This document shows positions 17,280-25,012 of a DNA stretch of 64,000 nucleotides, piece after piece. The number at the start of each line of letters is the position of its first letter. The first letter of the stretch is position 1. This stretch comes from Anabaena cylindrica PCC 7122. GTDB taxonomy: Bacteria > Cyanobacteriota > Cyanobacteriia > Cyanobacteriales > Nostocaceae. Both the position numbers and the translations under genes were made by a program. Where the stretch lies: assembly GCF_000317695.1 (NCBI RefSeq), contig NC_019771.1, positions 5,198,001 through 5,262,000 of the forward strand, given 5' to 3'. The notes below the pieces were generated by a model. It searched no databases. It worked only from the letters and a program-made list of their open reading frames with translations, and was not told the DNA's origin.

Positions 17280-19948
17280 AAATTCTGGATAATCAATCTT
17301 TACAACTAAATTTCTTAGCTGCTATGCCTTGGGATCAACCGCCATTATGCTGGTTGACTCCCGAACAAAAAAACCAATTAAAAAATTATGCCGAACTTCG
17401 GCAATACAAACTTGGCGAAAGAATTTGGTCACAAGCAGCAGGAGATAATCAGTTTTTTATTATTACGGGTAAAGTCCGCTTACGAGATGATGTCAGCAAA
17501 TCTTTAGCTACCCTACAGGAAGGAAATTGGTTTGGTGAGTGTCAAAAATTATTCATTGATTGTAAAGCTGTAGCTGCTAGTAAGGAAGTGGTAGTTGTGT
17601 GTTGGAGTTCAGCACTATGGGCAAAGTTTTCCACTCCTCAAATTGATGAATTTTGGAATTTGACAGGTGAAGAAGATGACAGGGAAGAAATAGGTGACAG
17701 GGAACAGGTTACAGGTGACAGAGGGAAGAGGGAAGAAATAGGTGACAGGGAACAGGTTACAGGTGACAGAGGGAGGAGGGGAGAGGAAGCAAATTATTAT
17801 CATTCTTCTTCTTTTTCTTCACTGTCACCTTCTTATCCTTTTGTAGTGAGTGGGAATACTGGCGCTGCTTGTTTAACTATGGTGGCGCAATATTTAAATA
17901 ATCCTGTGCAATTGGAATGGGTGCAACGGCAAATGCGAGGACAACGCCCCAAAAATTTGGTAGAAGCTGGAGAAAAGCTAGGGTTACTTCTGCGAAAGTT
18001 GCGGGTAAGTTGGGGTGAATTAAGACAGTTGTCATTTCCTGCTTTGTTACTGTGGAAATCGGCAGAAATCAAAACTCCTTCTTGGGTAGTGGCTTATGGT
18101 ATGAAAGGCAATAGTTTAATTATTGCCAATCCCCTCAATTTTGAATGTGAATATTTAACCCAGTCTGTAGTAGAAGCCGCTTGGGATGGACAAATTTGGC
18201 AAGCTGAACTGGTTTCCAAACAAGAAAAATTCAACCTTTCTTGGTTCACTCCTGCTGTTTGGAAGTATCGGGTATTGTTGGGTGAGGTATTGCTGGCTTC
18301 CTTTACTTTGCAGTTATTGGGGTTAACCACACCGCTGATTACCCAAGTCATCATTGACAAGGTGATGGTACAGGAGAGTTTAGCCACTTTGGACGTAATG
18401 GCGATCGCACTTTTGTTAGTCGCTATATTTGAATCTATCCTGGGAATCCTGCGCCTATTCATCTTTACCCACACCGCACGGCGTTTAGATTTGAGTTTAT
18501 CTGCTCAACTTTTTCGCCATTTGATGCGTTTACCTTTGGCTTATTTTGAGTCGCGGAGAGTGGGAGACACAATCGCCAGGGTACAGGAACTAGAACAAAT
18601 CCGCCAATTTCTAACAGGTACGGCTTTAACAGTTATCCTGGATAGCATCTTTGCGGTGGTGTATTTGGGGTTGATGTTTTATTACAACATTCCCCTCACC
18701 TTTGTGGCTTTAGCTGTATTACCCTTGTTTGCGACTTTGACAATTGTGGCGACACCGATTTTGCGGAATTGGTTGAATGAAACCTTTAACCGTAGTGCGG
18801 ATAGTCAATCTTTTCTCGTAGAGACAATTACTGGTATACATTCTGTCAAAGCCCACGCAGCAGAACCAGTAGCACGCGATCGCTGGGAAGGCTTATTTGC
18901 TCGCTTTATTCGCACCAGTTTTAAAGCTTCCACAACTTCTAATATTAGCAGTAATATTGGTGACTTTCTCACCAACTTCTCTACACTGCTCATACTTTGG
19001 TTTGGGGCAAAATTAGTCATTGATCATCAACTCACAGTTGGTCAATTAATCGCCTTTCAAATGTTATCCGGGAGAGTCACCGGACCCCTATTACGCCTAG
19101 TGCAGTTGTGGCAAAATCTCCAACAAGTTTTACTATCTGTAGACCGAATTGGTGATATTCTCAACGCCGCACCAGAAACCGAAGCCGGCACAGGTTTAGT
19201 CTTACCACCGCTTAAAGGTGAAGTTAGCTTTGATCAAGTTTTCTTCCGCTACAATGCCAATACCGAACCCGTATTAAAAGGAATTTCTTTTAATGTCGAA
19301 CCAGGACAATTTATAGGAATTGTTGGACGTAGTGGTTCTGGGAAAAGTACCCTTTCCAAAATTTTGCAACGTCTTTATCAAATTGAATCAGGACGCATTC
19401 TTATTGATGGTTTTGACATCAAAAGTGCTGATTTAGCATCTTTACGACAACAAATCGCCGTAGTTCTGCAAGAAGACTTTTTATTTAACGGTTCTATCTT
19501 GGAAAATATCTCTTTAGGAAATCCAGATATTACTGCCGAAGAAGTTGTAGAAGCTGCGAGATTAGCCGTAGCCCATGATTTCATCAGTCAATTACCTTAT
19601 GGTTACGAAAATAATGTTGGTGAAAGAGGTACAGCTTTATCTGGTGGACAAAGACAACGGATAGCCTTAGCACGATTATTTCTTTCTACTGCGCCAATTT
19701 TGATTTTGGATGAAGCTACCAGCGCCTTAGATAGTGAAACCGAACAACAAGTATTACAAAACTTGCAGAAAGTTTCTGCTAACCGCACCGTGTTTTTAAT
19801 TGCTCACCGTTTCGCACCTCTCAAACGTGCTGATTTAATATTAGTCATGGAAAAAGGTGTGATTGCTGAACGAGGTACACACGCAGAGTTATTAAAACAA
19901 AAGGGTTTGTACTGGTCACTTTATCAACGACAACAGGCGAATATTTAA
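17228..19948 (+). CDS. Type I secretion ABC exporter with cNMP-like and degenerate C39 domains
   Basis: This 906-residue exporter has an N-terminal cyclic-nucleotide-binding-like domain (about 40-145), a repeat-derived linker (152-183), a C39-peptidase-like domain (about 200-335), a six-helix membrane domain (about 345-640) and an ATPase domain (Walker A GRSGSGKST near 700, signature LSGGQRQR near 805, Walker B ILILDEATSALD, H-loop IAHR). In true C39 peptidases the catalytic Cys precedes GAACL; here the motif is SGNTGAACL with Thr211, so cleavage activity is probably lost, as in HlyB. Expected substrates are RTX-like proteins without leader. No HlyD adaptor gene is adjacent. The start is uncertain: ATG 17228 overlaps the PPIase gene, while ATG 17324 (MPWDQPP) is the alternative. 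Confidence 0.92.
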   Translation: MDRGENSKSDSKITSELKILDNQSLQLNFLAAMPWDQPPLCWLTPEQKNQLKNYAELRQYKLGERIWSQAAGDNQFFIITGKVRLRDDVSKSLATLQEGNWFGECQKLFIDCKAVAASKEVVVVCWSSALWAKFSTPQIDEFWNLTGEEDDREEIGDREQVTGDRGKREEIGDREQVTGDRGRRGEEANYYHSSSFSSLSPSYPFVVSGNTGAACLTMVAQYLNNPVQLEWVQRQMRGQRPKNLVEAGEKLGLLLRKLRVSWGELRQLSFPALLLWKSAEIKTPSWVVAYGMKGNSLIIANPLNFECEYLTQSVVEAAWDGQIWQAELVSKQEKFNLSWFTPAVWKYRVLLGEVLLASFTLQLLGLTTPLITQVIIDKVMVQESLATLDVMAIALLLVAIFESILGILRLFIFTHTARRLDLSLSAQLFRHLMRLPLAYFESRRVGDTIARVQELEQIRQFLTGTALTVILDSIFAVVYLGLMFYYNIPLTFVALAVLPLFATLTIVATPILRNWLNETFNRSADSQSFLVETITGIHSVKAHAAEPVARDRWEGLFARFIRTSFKASTTSNISSNIGDFLTNFSTLLILWFGAKLVIDHQLTVGQLIAFQMLSGRVTGPLLRLVQLWQNLQQVLLSVDRIGDILNAAPETEAGTGLVLPPLKGEVSFDQVFFRYNANTEPVLKGISFNVEPGQFIGIVGRSGSGKSTLSKILQRLYQIESGRILIDGFDIKSADLASLRQQIAVVLQEDFLFNGSILENISLGNPDITAEEVVEAARLAVAHDFISQLPYGYENNVGERGTALSGGQRQRIALARLFLSTAPILILDEATSALDSETEQQVLQNLQKVSANRTVFLIAHRFAPLKRADLILVMEKGVIAERGTHAELLKQKGLYWSLYQRQQANI
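17681..17776 (+). repeat. In-frame 2 x 48-bp heptamer-derived duplication
   Basis: Two nearly identical 48-bp units (17681-17728 and 17729-17776) encode REEIGDREQVTGDRGK/R twice. Within each unit the DNA is itself built of 7-mers (GGTGACA, GGGAACA, GGTTACA, GGTGACA, GAGGGAA), the same words that form intergenic arrays at 23470 and 43946. Being a multiple of three, the insertion leaves the exporter frame intact. Confidence 0.93.
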
Positions 19949-19953
19949 GCTAG

Positions 19954-19985
19954 AGACGTTCCTGGGGAACGTCTTTACTTATTTC
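19954..19985 (+). terminator. Intrinsic terminator after the ABC exporter
   Basis: AGACGTTCC and GGAACGTCT form a perfect 9-bp stem with a TGG loop (19954-19974), followed by a T-rich tail (TTACTTATTT). It begins 5 bp after the stop codon and should end the PPIase-exporter transcript. Confidence 0.85.
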
Positions 19986-19993
19986 ATCCAAAA

Positions 19994-20138
19994 GTAAGAA
20001 TTCAGGAGTCAGGAGTCGGGAGTCAGGATGCTTATGAAATGAAGAATAGAAAGAAGTGAAATTTTATCAAAATCATCAAAGTTAACTTAAAAAGCCTTTA
20101 TTCTCCCGATTTGTCTATTCTCTATCCTGAATACTTAC
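19994..20138. mobile_element. 145-bp MITE with 14-bp TIRs and 8-bp target duplication
   Basis: The ends GTAAGAATTCAGGA (19994-20007) and TCCTGAATACTTAC (20125-20138) are inverted repeats with 13 of 14 positions matching. The element is flanked on both sides by the perfect direct repeat ATCCAAAA (19986-19993 and 20139-20146), which reads as a target-site duplication. The left end includes a few GGAGTCA heptamers. It has no coding capacity. A close relative of about 120 bp lies at 4659-4778 and a palindromic relic at 3341-3382. Movement in trans by a DDE transposase is inferred; none is encoded here. Confidence 0.85.
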
Positions 20139-20255
20139 ATCCAAAAAGGTTGTGTTTCCTGGCTTGAGATATTTAATATAATTCTTTTTAAACATCTGGT
20201 GAGGTTCTATTAGAGAATAACAGAAACAACCTCATCTTCAAAGCCTTCAGCACCC

Positions 20256-21161
20256 ATGACCAGAAAAATTTTAACTGGCTTAAATTCAAAAACCTATGAA
20301 CACCCCTTTGATCGGCAAGCTTTAGGTTCTTTACAAAAAATGCCGGGGATATCCCCCATACTCAAAAAAATTAACGAATATAGTATTGATCGCTTGCTGA
20401 GATTGCAAAGCCTTGGTAGTGAAATTAGAGTTACAAATCGTAATTTTCCTAAATTATATCAAGCATTGGCAGAAACTTGCAAAATTCTTGATGTTTCTCC
20501 CCTGCCTGAATTGTATTTTTTTCGAGGTACAGGTTATATTCAAACATATGTTGTGGGGGTAGATAAACCTTTAATTGGTGTTAATTTAGAAGCAATGGAA
20601 TGGCTAAATCCAGATGAATTGGTTTATGTTTTAGGATCTGAAGTTGCTCGTATTAAGAGTCAACACATGATATATCATCAAATGGCAATTGTGATGCCGG
20701 CTTTAAAAAATTTATTGAGTAGTACTACATTAGGTCTTGGTGGTTTAGTTGCTAGTGGTATTGAACTAGCTTTATATAATTGGGTAATGATGGCTAAATT
20801 AACTGCTGATCGTGCTGGTTTATTAGCGTGTCAAGATATTAATATAGCCACAACTGCACTGATGAAACTTGCTGGTTTACCCGATGAATACTTAAATAAT
20901 GATGTCATTGAAGATTTTCTCATTCAGTCTCGTGAGTTTGCAGCCAATAGCTTTGATAATTTAGATCAGGTAACAAAAATATTAAGCTATACAGAATATA
21001 GACTTTCTTGGATAGTCATGCGAACTGGAGAATTATTGAAATGGGTTGATTCAGGTGACTATGATGATTTAATTCGAGAAGATGCAAATTTAAATACGCC
21101 AGAAGATAACAATCCAGAAGCAGAGGGAAAAGAGGGTTGGAATTTTATGTCTTCCTGGTAA
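20256..21161 (+). CDS. Peptidase M48-like protein with zinc site lost
   Basis: This 301-residue protein aligns well with cyanobacterial M48 (HtpX/Ste24-like) peptidases: LNPDELVYVLGSE, then RIKSQHMIYHQMA, a hydrophobic pair of helices (about 150-180) and LTADRAGLLACQD. The HEXXH zinc motif is replaced by SEVAR (128-132), with both histidines lost although Glu129 remains. The third ligand Glu before xxAD is Lys181. The fold is kept over full length with no frameshift, so this is a conserved non-peptidase rather than decayed DNA. It may act as a scaffold or regulator, but its role is unknown. It stands alone; a hairpin follows the stop. Confidence 0.85.
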   Translation: MTRKILTGLNSKTYEHPFDRQALGSLQKMPGISPILKKINEYSIDRLLRLQSLGSEIRVTNRNFPKLYQALAETCKILDVSPLPELYFFRGTGYIQTYVVGVDKPLIGVNLEAMEWLNPDELVYVLGSEVARIKSQHMIYHQMAIVMPALKNLLSSTTLGLGGLVASGIELALYNWVMMAKLTADRAGLLACQDINIATTALMKLAGLPDEYLNNDVIEDFLIQSREFAANSFDNLDQVTKILSYTEYRLSWIVMRTGELLKWVDSGDYDDLIREDANLNTPEDNNPEAEGKEGWNFMSSW

Positions 21162-21165
21162 TATT

Positions 21166-21194
21166 ATCCCCGATTTTTTACAGAATTCGGGGAT
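21166..21194 (+). terminator. Possible terminator after the M48-like gene
   Basis: ATCCCCGA (21166-21173) and TCGGGGAT (21187-21194) form an 8-bp stem around a T-rich 13-nt loop. It lies 5 bp after the stop, but no T-run follows, so termination is only possible. Confidence 0.45.
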
Positions 21195-21265
21195 TTGATA
21201 GCTGTGTGTGGCAGAAGCCAGACATGGATAATTTGGAAAAATTCAATACAGCTGCTATGTAGTCA

Positions 21266-21565
21266 TCAAAATGCAGGATTATGTTGATAATCCCAACATT
21301 TATTATCTCGCCAAACTCTACCCGTATTCTCGCATTTTTCTTGGTCTTTAATACCAGGAATTGAGGTAGGGTGAATAGTGTTTAAGCTGGATGTAACAGA
21401 AGAGATCATGAAAGAACCTGTATAAAAACCACCAAGGATTAAAGTTCCAAAAAAAAACGTAAGGCTGACACATTTAGCAGTAAATAAAACAGAAAAATTG
21501 CGTTGTTTACTATATGGGGAAAAGCGCATATATTTCCTCAGTGTGATGTTTATGGTAGATAACAC
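21266..21565 (-). CDS. Small hypothetical membrane protein
   Basis: This frame of up to 99 residues has a hydrophobic helix (SVLFTAKCVSLTFFFGTLILGGF, about 25-48) and a C-terminal Cys-containing tail (CENTGRVWRDNKCWDYQHN) that could form a disulfide outside the cytoplasm. A later start at residue 13 (MRFSPYSKQ) is possible. I do not recognise the family. The CxnWRDNKCWD-type ending looks domain-like, which favours a real gene, but confidence is moderate. Confidence 0.5.
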   Translation of the reverse strand: MLSTINITLRKYMRFSPYSKQRNFSVLFTAKCVSLTFFFGTLILGGFYTGSFMISSVTSSLNTIHPTSIPGIKDQEKCENTGRVWRDNKCWDYQHNPAF

Positions 21566-22269
21566 CCTGGGAATGTTTACGCGCTGATCAATTTGACTTG
21601 CAGAATTTATTTATGGCAGAAAAATACGGATATTTCTGTTATCAGTTAACAGTTACAGCAGGAGTCAGGAGTCAGAAGTAAAACTGGCTTTGTGTATAGG
21701 TTTCAATTTAGATTTTGTACCTCCTAACTACGCAAATTGCTGTATAGTAGGGAGTAGAGAACAAAGTTGAAAACTGTATATTCTTGCCCATGTGGTTAGT
21801 ACTATAGCAGTTACCATTCAAGTGACGTACAAGTAGTAATAATTAAACGCAGATAAACGCAGATAATTTTGTACTTCATTAAACTAGAAAATGCTATAGG
21901 ACTCCTATTTGATTTTTGAACAAGATTAGGTATTGTAGGGTGCATTAGTATGAAATCCTTAACGCACCATTCTCAATGTTTTAGTGCATTACAGCTTACG
22001 CCTAACACACCCTACGTATTTTTTCAGCAATCAAACCAGATTCCTATATATGTTATTTATGGCTGCCTAAAAAGATAAATTAGCCAATTTAATTTTTCAC
22101 TAAGCTGTTGTGCATTTAATTTGTATAAGTCTGGCGGGCAAGATGCCCACCCCACAAGATTTAAACATTTTAGGATTATCAAATTTAGGTGCTTAACAGC
22201 TTATTCACCTATAAATTACTTTGAGGGATAGTGTTGAAGGCAGAAGATTAAGTTTCTGTTTAATAATGT
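21566..22269. other. Repeat-rich intergenic region
   Basis: This 704-bp gap holds two or three GGAGTCA units (about 21660-21680), an ACGCAGATAA direct repeat (about 21848-21867), the 81-bp inverted-repeat element listed at 21935, and the hairpin GGCGGGCA-AGA-TGCCCACC near 22132-22150. I see no gene. Confidence 0.6.
21935..22015. mobile_element. 81-bp inverted-repeat element (GTAGGGTG family)
   Basis: GTAGGGTG (21935-21942) and CACCCTAC (22008-22015) are perfect 8-bp terminal inverted repeats. The direct repeat GTATT flanks both ends (21930-21934 and 22016-22020) and may be a 5-bp target duplication. Internal sub-repeats of GTGCATTA type suggest a folded structure. No coding capacity. Confidence 0.65.
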
Positions 22270-22701
22270 TTATAAGGCGGAATTTAGATTAAATATATCT
22301 AAAATTTGTCTGCAAACTTCTTTAAGCTTATCCCCAACTAAAGGGGAAGGTGTAGACTCACCAACAAAATTCCATTGTTCTACTGTTGACAGTTGCCAAA
22401 CTTGCCCACGATGGTCAAATCCAGATGCTTCAACACCTATAGCACGCTTGGATTGATTGATAGGATCTTGATAAAACCGGATTTGAATTAAAATACTGCG
22501 ACTGCGCCAAGATTTGCTGATTCCCGGAAAGTGAAAACCCATATCAATGGAATCTGGATCTACTAATTCTCTGGTTTCGGGGTCATTTTTCCAAGGTTTA
22601 AGATCGGATTTGGCATCAGGAAACTCTAATTTGAATAAATTAACTACTGTAGCAATCTTGCTGGTGAGTTCAAAGTTTGTTGTCTGTTCAGCTGCGTTCA
22701 C
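22270..22701 (-). CDS. Conserved-looking hypothetical protein
   Basis: This 143-residue soluble protein is not recognised. It has a compact alpha/beta-like composition, conserved-looking Trp/Pro/Gly blocks (DLKPWKNDPETRELVDPDSIDMGFHFPG, given by its core DSIDMGFHFPG, and GVEASGFDHRGQVWQLSTVEQWNF by its core GFDHRGQVWQL), and no signal peptide or membrane helix. It is monocistronic, with a divergent neighbour (psbQ) upstream. The sustained frame and amino-acid composition indicate a real gene. Confidence 0.7.
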   Translation of the reverse strand: MNAAEQTTNFELTSKIATVVNLFKLEFPDAKSDLKPWKNDPETRELVDPDSIDMGFHFPGISKSWRSRSILIQIRFYQDPINQSKRAIGVEASGFDHRGQVWQLSTVEQWNFVGESTPSPLVGDKLKEVCRQILDIFNLNSAL

Positions 22702-23029
22702 GACAAAATACTCCTAATCTTGCATCGGCCTATGGGGATGTGAAAACAGAAAAACGCTGAGGAAGTTTATCTCATTGGTGTTTTAGCTTATCAATAAGAT
22801 TGGAAATTTAGCAACGGTGAATTATGATTTCCTCACATTTCTTTGAGTAATTATACTAAAAAACCTTCCCTACCGCTAACAACTCTGCCTTTTGATTGGT
22901 TTGGTAACAAATTCTTGTCAAGCTGGAGTATTTTTTGTAAAAACCTCTGTTGACTAGAACGATAAATTACAGTGGCGATCTAAAATGACACTGTAAAGCC
23001 GCAAACAAATAGTAAATTAATTTCCGTTT
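22702..23029. other. Divergent promoter region between the hypothetical gene and psbQ
   Basis: This 328-bp AT-rich region must contain the promoters of both genes. TTGACT at 22950 resembles a -35 box, but no -10 box sits at normal spacing, so I do not call a promoter. No repeats stand out. Confidence 0.4.
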
Positions 23030-23485
23030 ATGGTGCGTCAACGCTCTATTTTATCACTGATTCTCGTACTAGTGACTACATTCCTGATCAGCTGTGGCGG
23101 TCCTAGTGTTGCTACTGCACCTCCAACTTACACACCAGATCAAGTGGCGAAAATTCAGGTATATGTTCCTGATATTGAGGTGGTGCGCGATCGCTCAGAA
23201 GAACTCAAAACCTTGATTAAAAGCGGGGAATGGATTGATGTCGGCAATTTTATCCATGGCCCAATTACAGAAGCTAGGTTAAATATGACTTACGTCATCC
23301 CCAACTTGTTACCCCAAGACCAACCTAAAGCCAGACAGATCAGCAAGGCTTTTTTAAGCCACTTGGTAAAAATTGACCAAGCTGCTAAGGTCGGTAACAC
23401 TAGTTTGGCCTTGAGTAGCTACAAAGATGCTTTTGTCGATATTGACAAGTTTCTACAACTGATTCCAGAAGTAGGTGACAGTTGA
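23030..23485 (+). CDS. psbQ: Photosystem II lipoprotein PsbQ (CyanoQ)
   Basis: This 151-residue protein is cyanobacterial PsbQ, a lumenal extrinsic subunit that stabilises the oxygen-evolving complex of photosystem II. It has a lipoprotein signal peptide with lipobox LISC (Cys about residue 22) and a four-helix-bundle-like body containing YVPDIEVVRDRSEELKTLI, FIHGPITEARLNMTYVIPNLL and YKDAFVDIDKFLQLIP. Its length is normal. The 3' end runs directly into GGTGACA-type heptamers, and the last codons (VGDS) are encoded by the first of them. Confidence 0.95.
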   Translation: MVRQRSILSLILVLVTTFLISCGGPSVATAPPTYTPDQVAKIQVYVPDIEVVRDRSEELKTLIKSGEWIDVGNFIHGPITEARLNMTYVIPNLLPQDQPKARQISKAFLSHLVKIDQAAKVGNTSLALSSYKDAFVDIDKFLQLIPEVGDS

Positions 23486-23512
23486 CAGATGACAGGTGAT
23501 AGGTGACAGGTT
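23469..23512. repeat. GGTGACA-type heptamer array
   Basis: Degenerate 7-mers (GGTGACA, GTTGACA, GATGACA, GGTGATA, GGTGACA) begin inside the last codons of psbQ and continue past the stop. They are the same family as the in-frame insertion in the ABC exporter. Confidence 0.8.
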
Positions 23513-23675
23513 ATGGAAGGAAGGGGAAATTTATCTTTCTTCTGTTCCCTGTTACTCATTACCAATCCTTTGTGTCCTACTATGAGTCCTGAGTCACAAA
23601 ACGCTAGGGTAATGGGGTGATAGGGTAAAGAGGGCGAATCTTTACTCTTCACCTCCGCACTTCATAAAAAACGTC

Positions 23676-24824
23676 ATGAATATAGTAATTATTGGATGTG
23701 GCGTAGTTGGGGCGACTATCGCCTATCAACTCAGTCAAGTTAAAGGTCTAAATATCACTGTTTTCGACCAAAATCAACCAGCACAAGCTTCAACAGGTGC
23801 GGCTCTCGGTGTTTTAATGGGTGTAGTTAGCCACAAAATCAAGGGTAAAGCTTGGCAAATGCGTCAAGAAAGCATTAAACGTTATGAAACTTTGATTCCT
23901 GAACTAGAAGGGATTACGGGGCGCAAAATTCCTTGTAACCGTCAAGGAATCGTGATGCTGTTGTCAGAAGACACAGAACGCCCTTTAGCTAGTGGTGTGG
24001 AAGTAATAACAGAATGGGAAGGATTACGGGAAATTCGCCAATCTCAAGGTTGGCAGTTAGCTGTTTGGGACAAAGAACAACTGCAAAAATTCTGTCCACA
24101 AATTCATCATTCTACTATTATTGGTGCGGTCTACTCTCCCCAAGACCGTCAACTCAATCCTACAGCTTTAACATTAGCTTTGGTAGATGCGGCTCAACGT
24201 AATGGCGTTAAATTTAAATTTGGTGCGAGTGTCAAAATTAACCAAGTTCCACCTTCTCAATTAGTACAAATATCGCCGACAGTTAATGAGCAACTTAAAT
24301 CTATTGAAACTTCAGAGGGTACTGTTACCGCAGATTGGTTTATTGTTTCTGCTGGCTTGGGTTCAACCTTACTGACTGCACAATTAAATCAAAAGGTGCA
24401 TATCCGTCCGGTGTTGGGGCAAGCTTTATATTTAAGTTTAGGACGGTTTTTAGGAAATCCTGATTTTCAACCGGTAATTACTGGTAATGATGTCCATCTT
24501 GTGCCTATGGGTAAAGGTGATTATTGGGTGGGGGCAACGGTAGAATTTCCTAATGATACTGATGAGATATCTGCAAAGCAAGAATTACTGGAAGCTTTAC
24601 AAAAACAAGCGATCGCATTTTGTCCAGATTTAGCTTCAGCAAAAGTTGTCCGCACTTGGTCTGGTTTACGTCCCCGTCCTGAAAATCGCCCCGCACCTGT
24701 TATTGATAAACTCCCTAGCTTTAATAATGTCTTATTAGCCACTGGTCATTATCGCAACGGCGTTTTGCTCGCACCTGCAACAGCCTCAGCAATTCAGGAA
24801 ATGATTATTCCTAAGAATTCTTAA
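23676..24824 (+). CDS. DAO-family FAD-dependent oxidoreductase
   Basis: This 382-residue flavoprotein has an N-terminal Rossmann motif (IIGCGVVGATIAYQLS, about 4-19), an FAD-linked ASTGAALGVLMG stretch and a C-terminal ATGHYRNGVLLAP block shared with glycine oxidase ThiO and D-amino-acid dehydrogenases. It should oxidise an amine such as glycine or a D-amino acid, but the substrate is not fixed by these motifs. ThiO would fit thiamine biosynthesis, yet thiE and thiS lie 19 kb away, so I do not assign the name. It is monocistronic. Confidence 0.85.
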   Translation: MNIVIIGCGVVGATIAYQLSQVKGLNITVFDQNQPAQASTGAALGVLMGVVSHKIKGKAWQMRQESIKRYETLIPELEGITGRKIPCNRQGIVMLLSEDTERPLASGVEVITEWEGLREIRQSQGWQLAVWDKEQLQKFCPQIHHSTIIGAVYSPQDRQLNPTALTLALVDAAQRNGVKFKFGASVKINQVPPSQLVQISPTVNEQLKSIETSEGTVTADWFIVSAGLGSTLLTAQLNQKVHIRPVLGQALYLSLGRFLGNPDFQPVITGNDVHLVPMGKGDYWVGATVEFPNDTDEISAKQELLEALQKQAIAFCPDLASAKVVRTWSGLRPRPENRPAPVIDKLPSFNNVLLATGHYRNGVLLAPATASAIQEMIIPKNS

Positions 24825-24865
24825 TGCAGATTAACGGACTGATACATTAATTATCTTCGGATCAA

Positions 24866-24885
24866 AGACAATTAAGGGTGGGGAA
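24866..24885. repeat. GGGTGGGG-AAA-CCCC hairpin repeat
   Basis: GGTGGGG and CCCCGCC form a 7-bp stem (one G-T pair) around AAA. A related sequence with a TTT loop lies at about 43978-43998. Such units are dispersed small repeats between genes. Confidence 0.55.
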
Positions 24886-25012
24886 ACCCCGCCTCTACAG
24901 GCTTCGCAATTGAAAACCCCCATAGCAAAAACTGAAATCGCCTCTAAATATAGGCTAAAATACTGATTGTAACTAGCTTTTTTAACTTTTAACTTTTAAT
25001 TTTTAACTGCTT

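Noticed and set aside
17228..19948. The ABC exporter could be HetC (heterocyst differentiation)
   Set aside because: HetC has a similar layout (cNMP-like, C39-like, ABC), but no hetP or other het gene is adjacent, the protein is shorter, and a PPIase gene overlaps it. A general HlyB-type exporter is safer.
22950..22986. Sigma-70-like promoter for psbQ (TTGACT ... TAAAAT)
   Set aside because: The spacing of 25 bp is too long for a normal promoter, so I did not annotate it.
23676..24824. Naming the DAO oxidoreductase thiO
   Set aside because: The GHYRNGVLLAP block fits, but other amine oxidases share it and there is no thi gene next to it.
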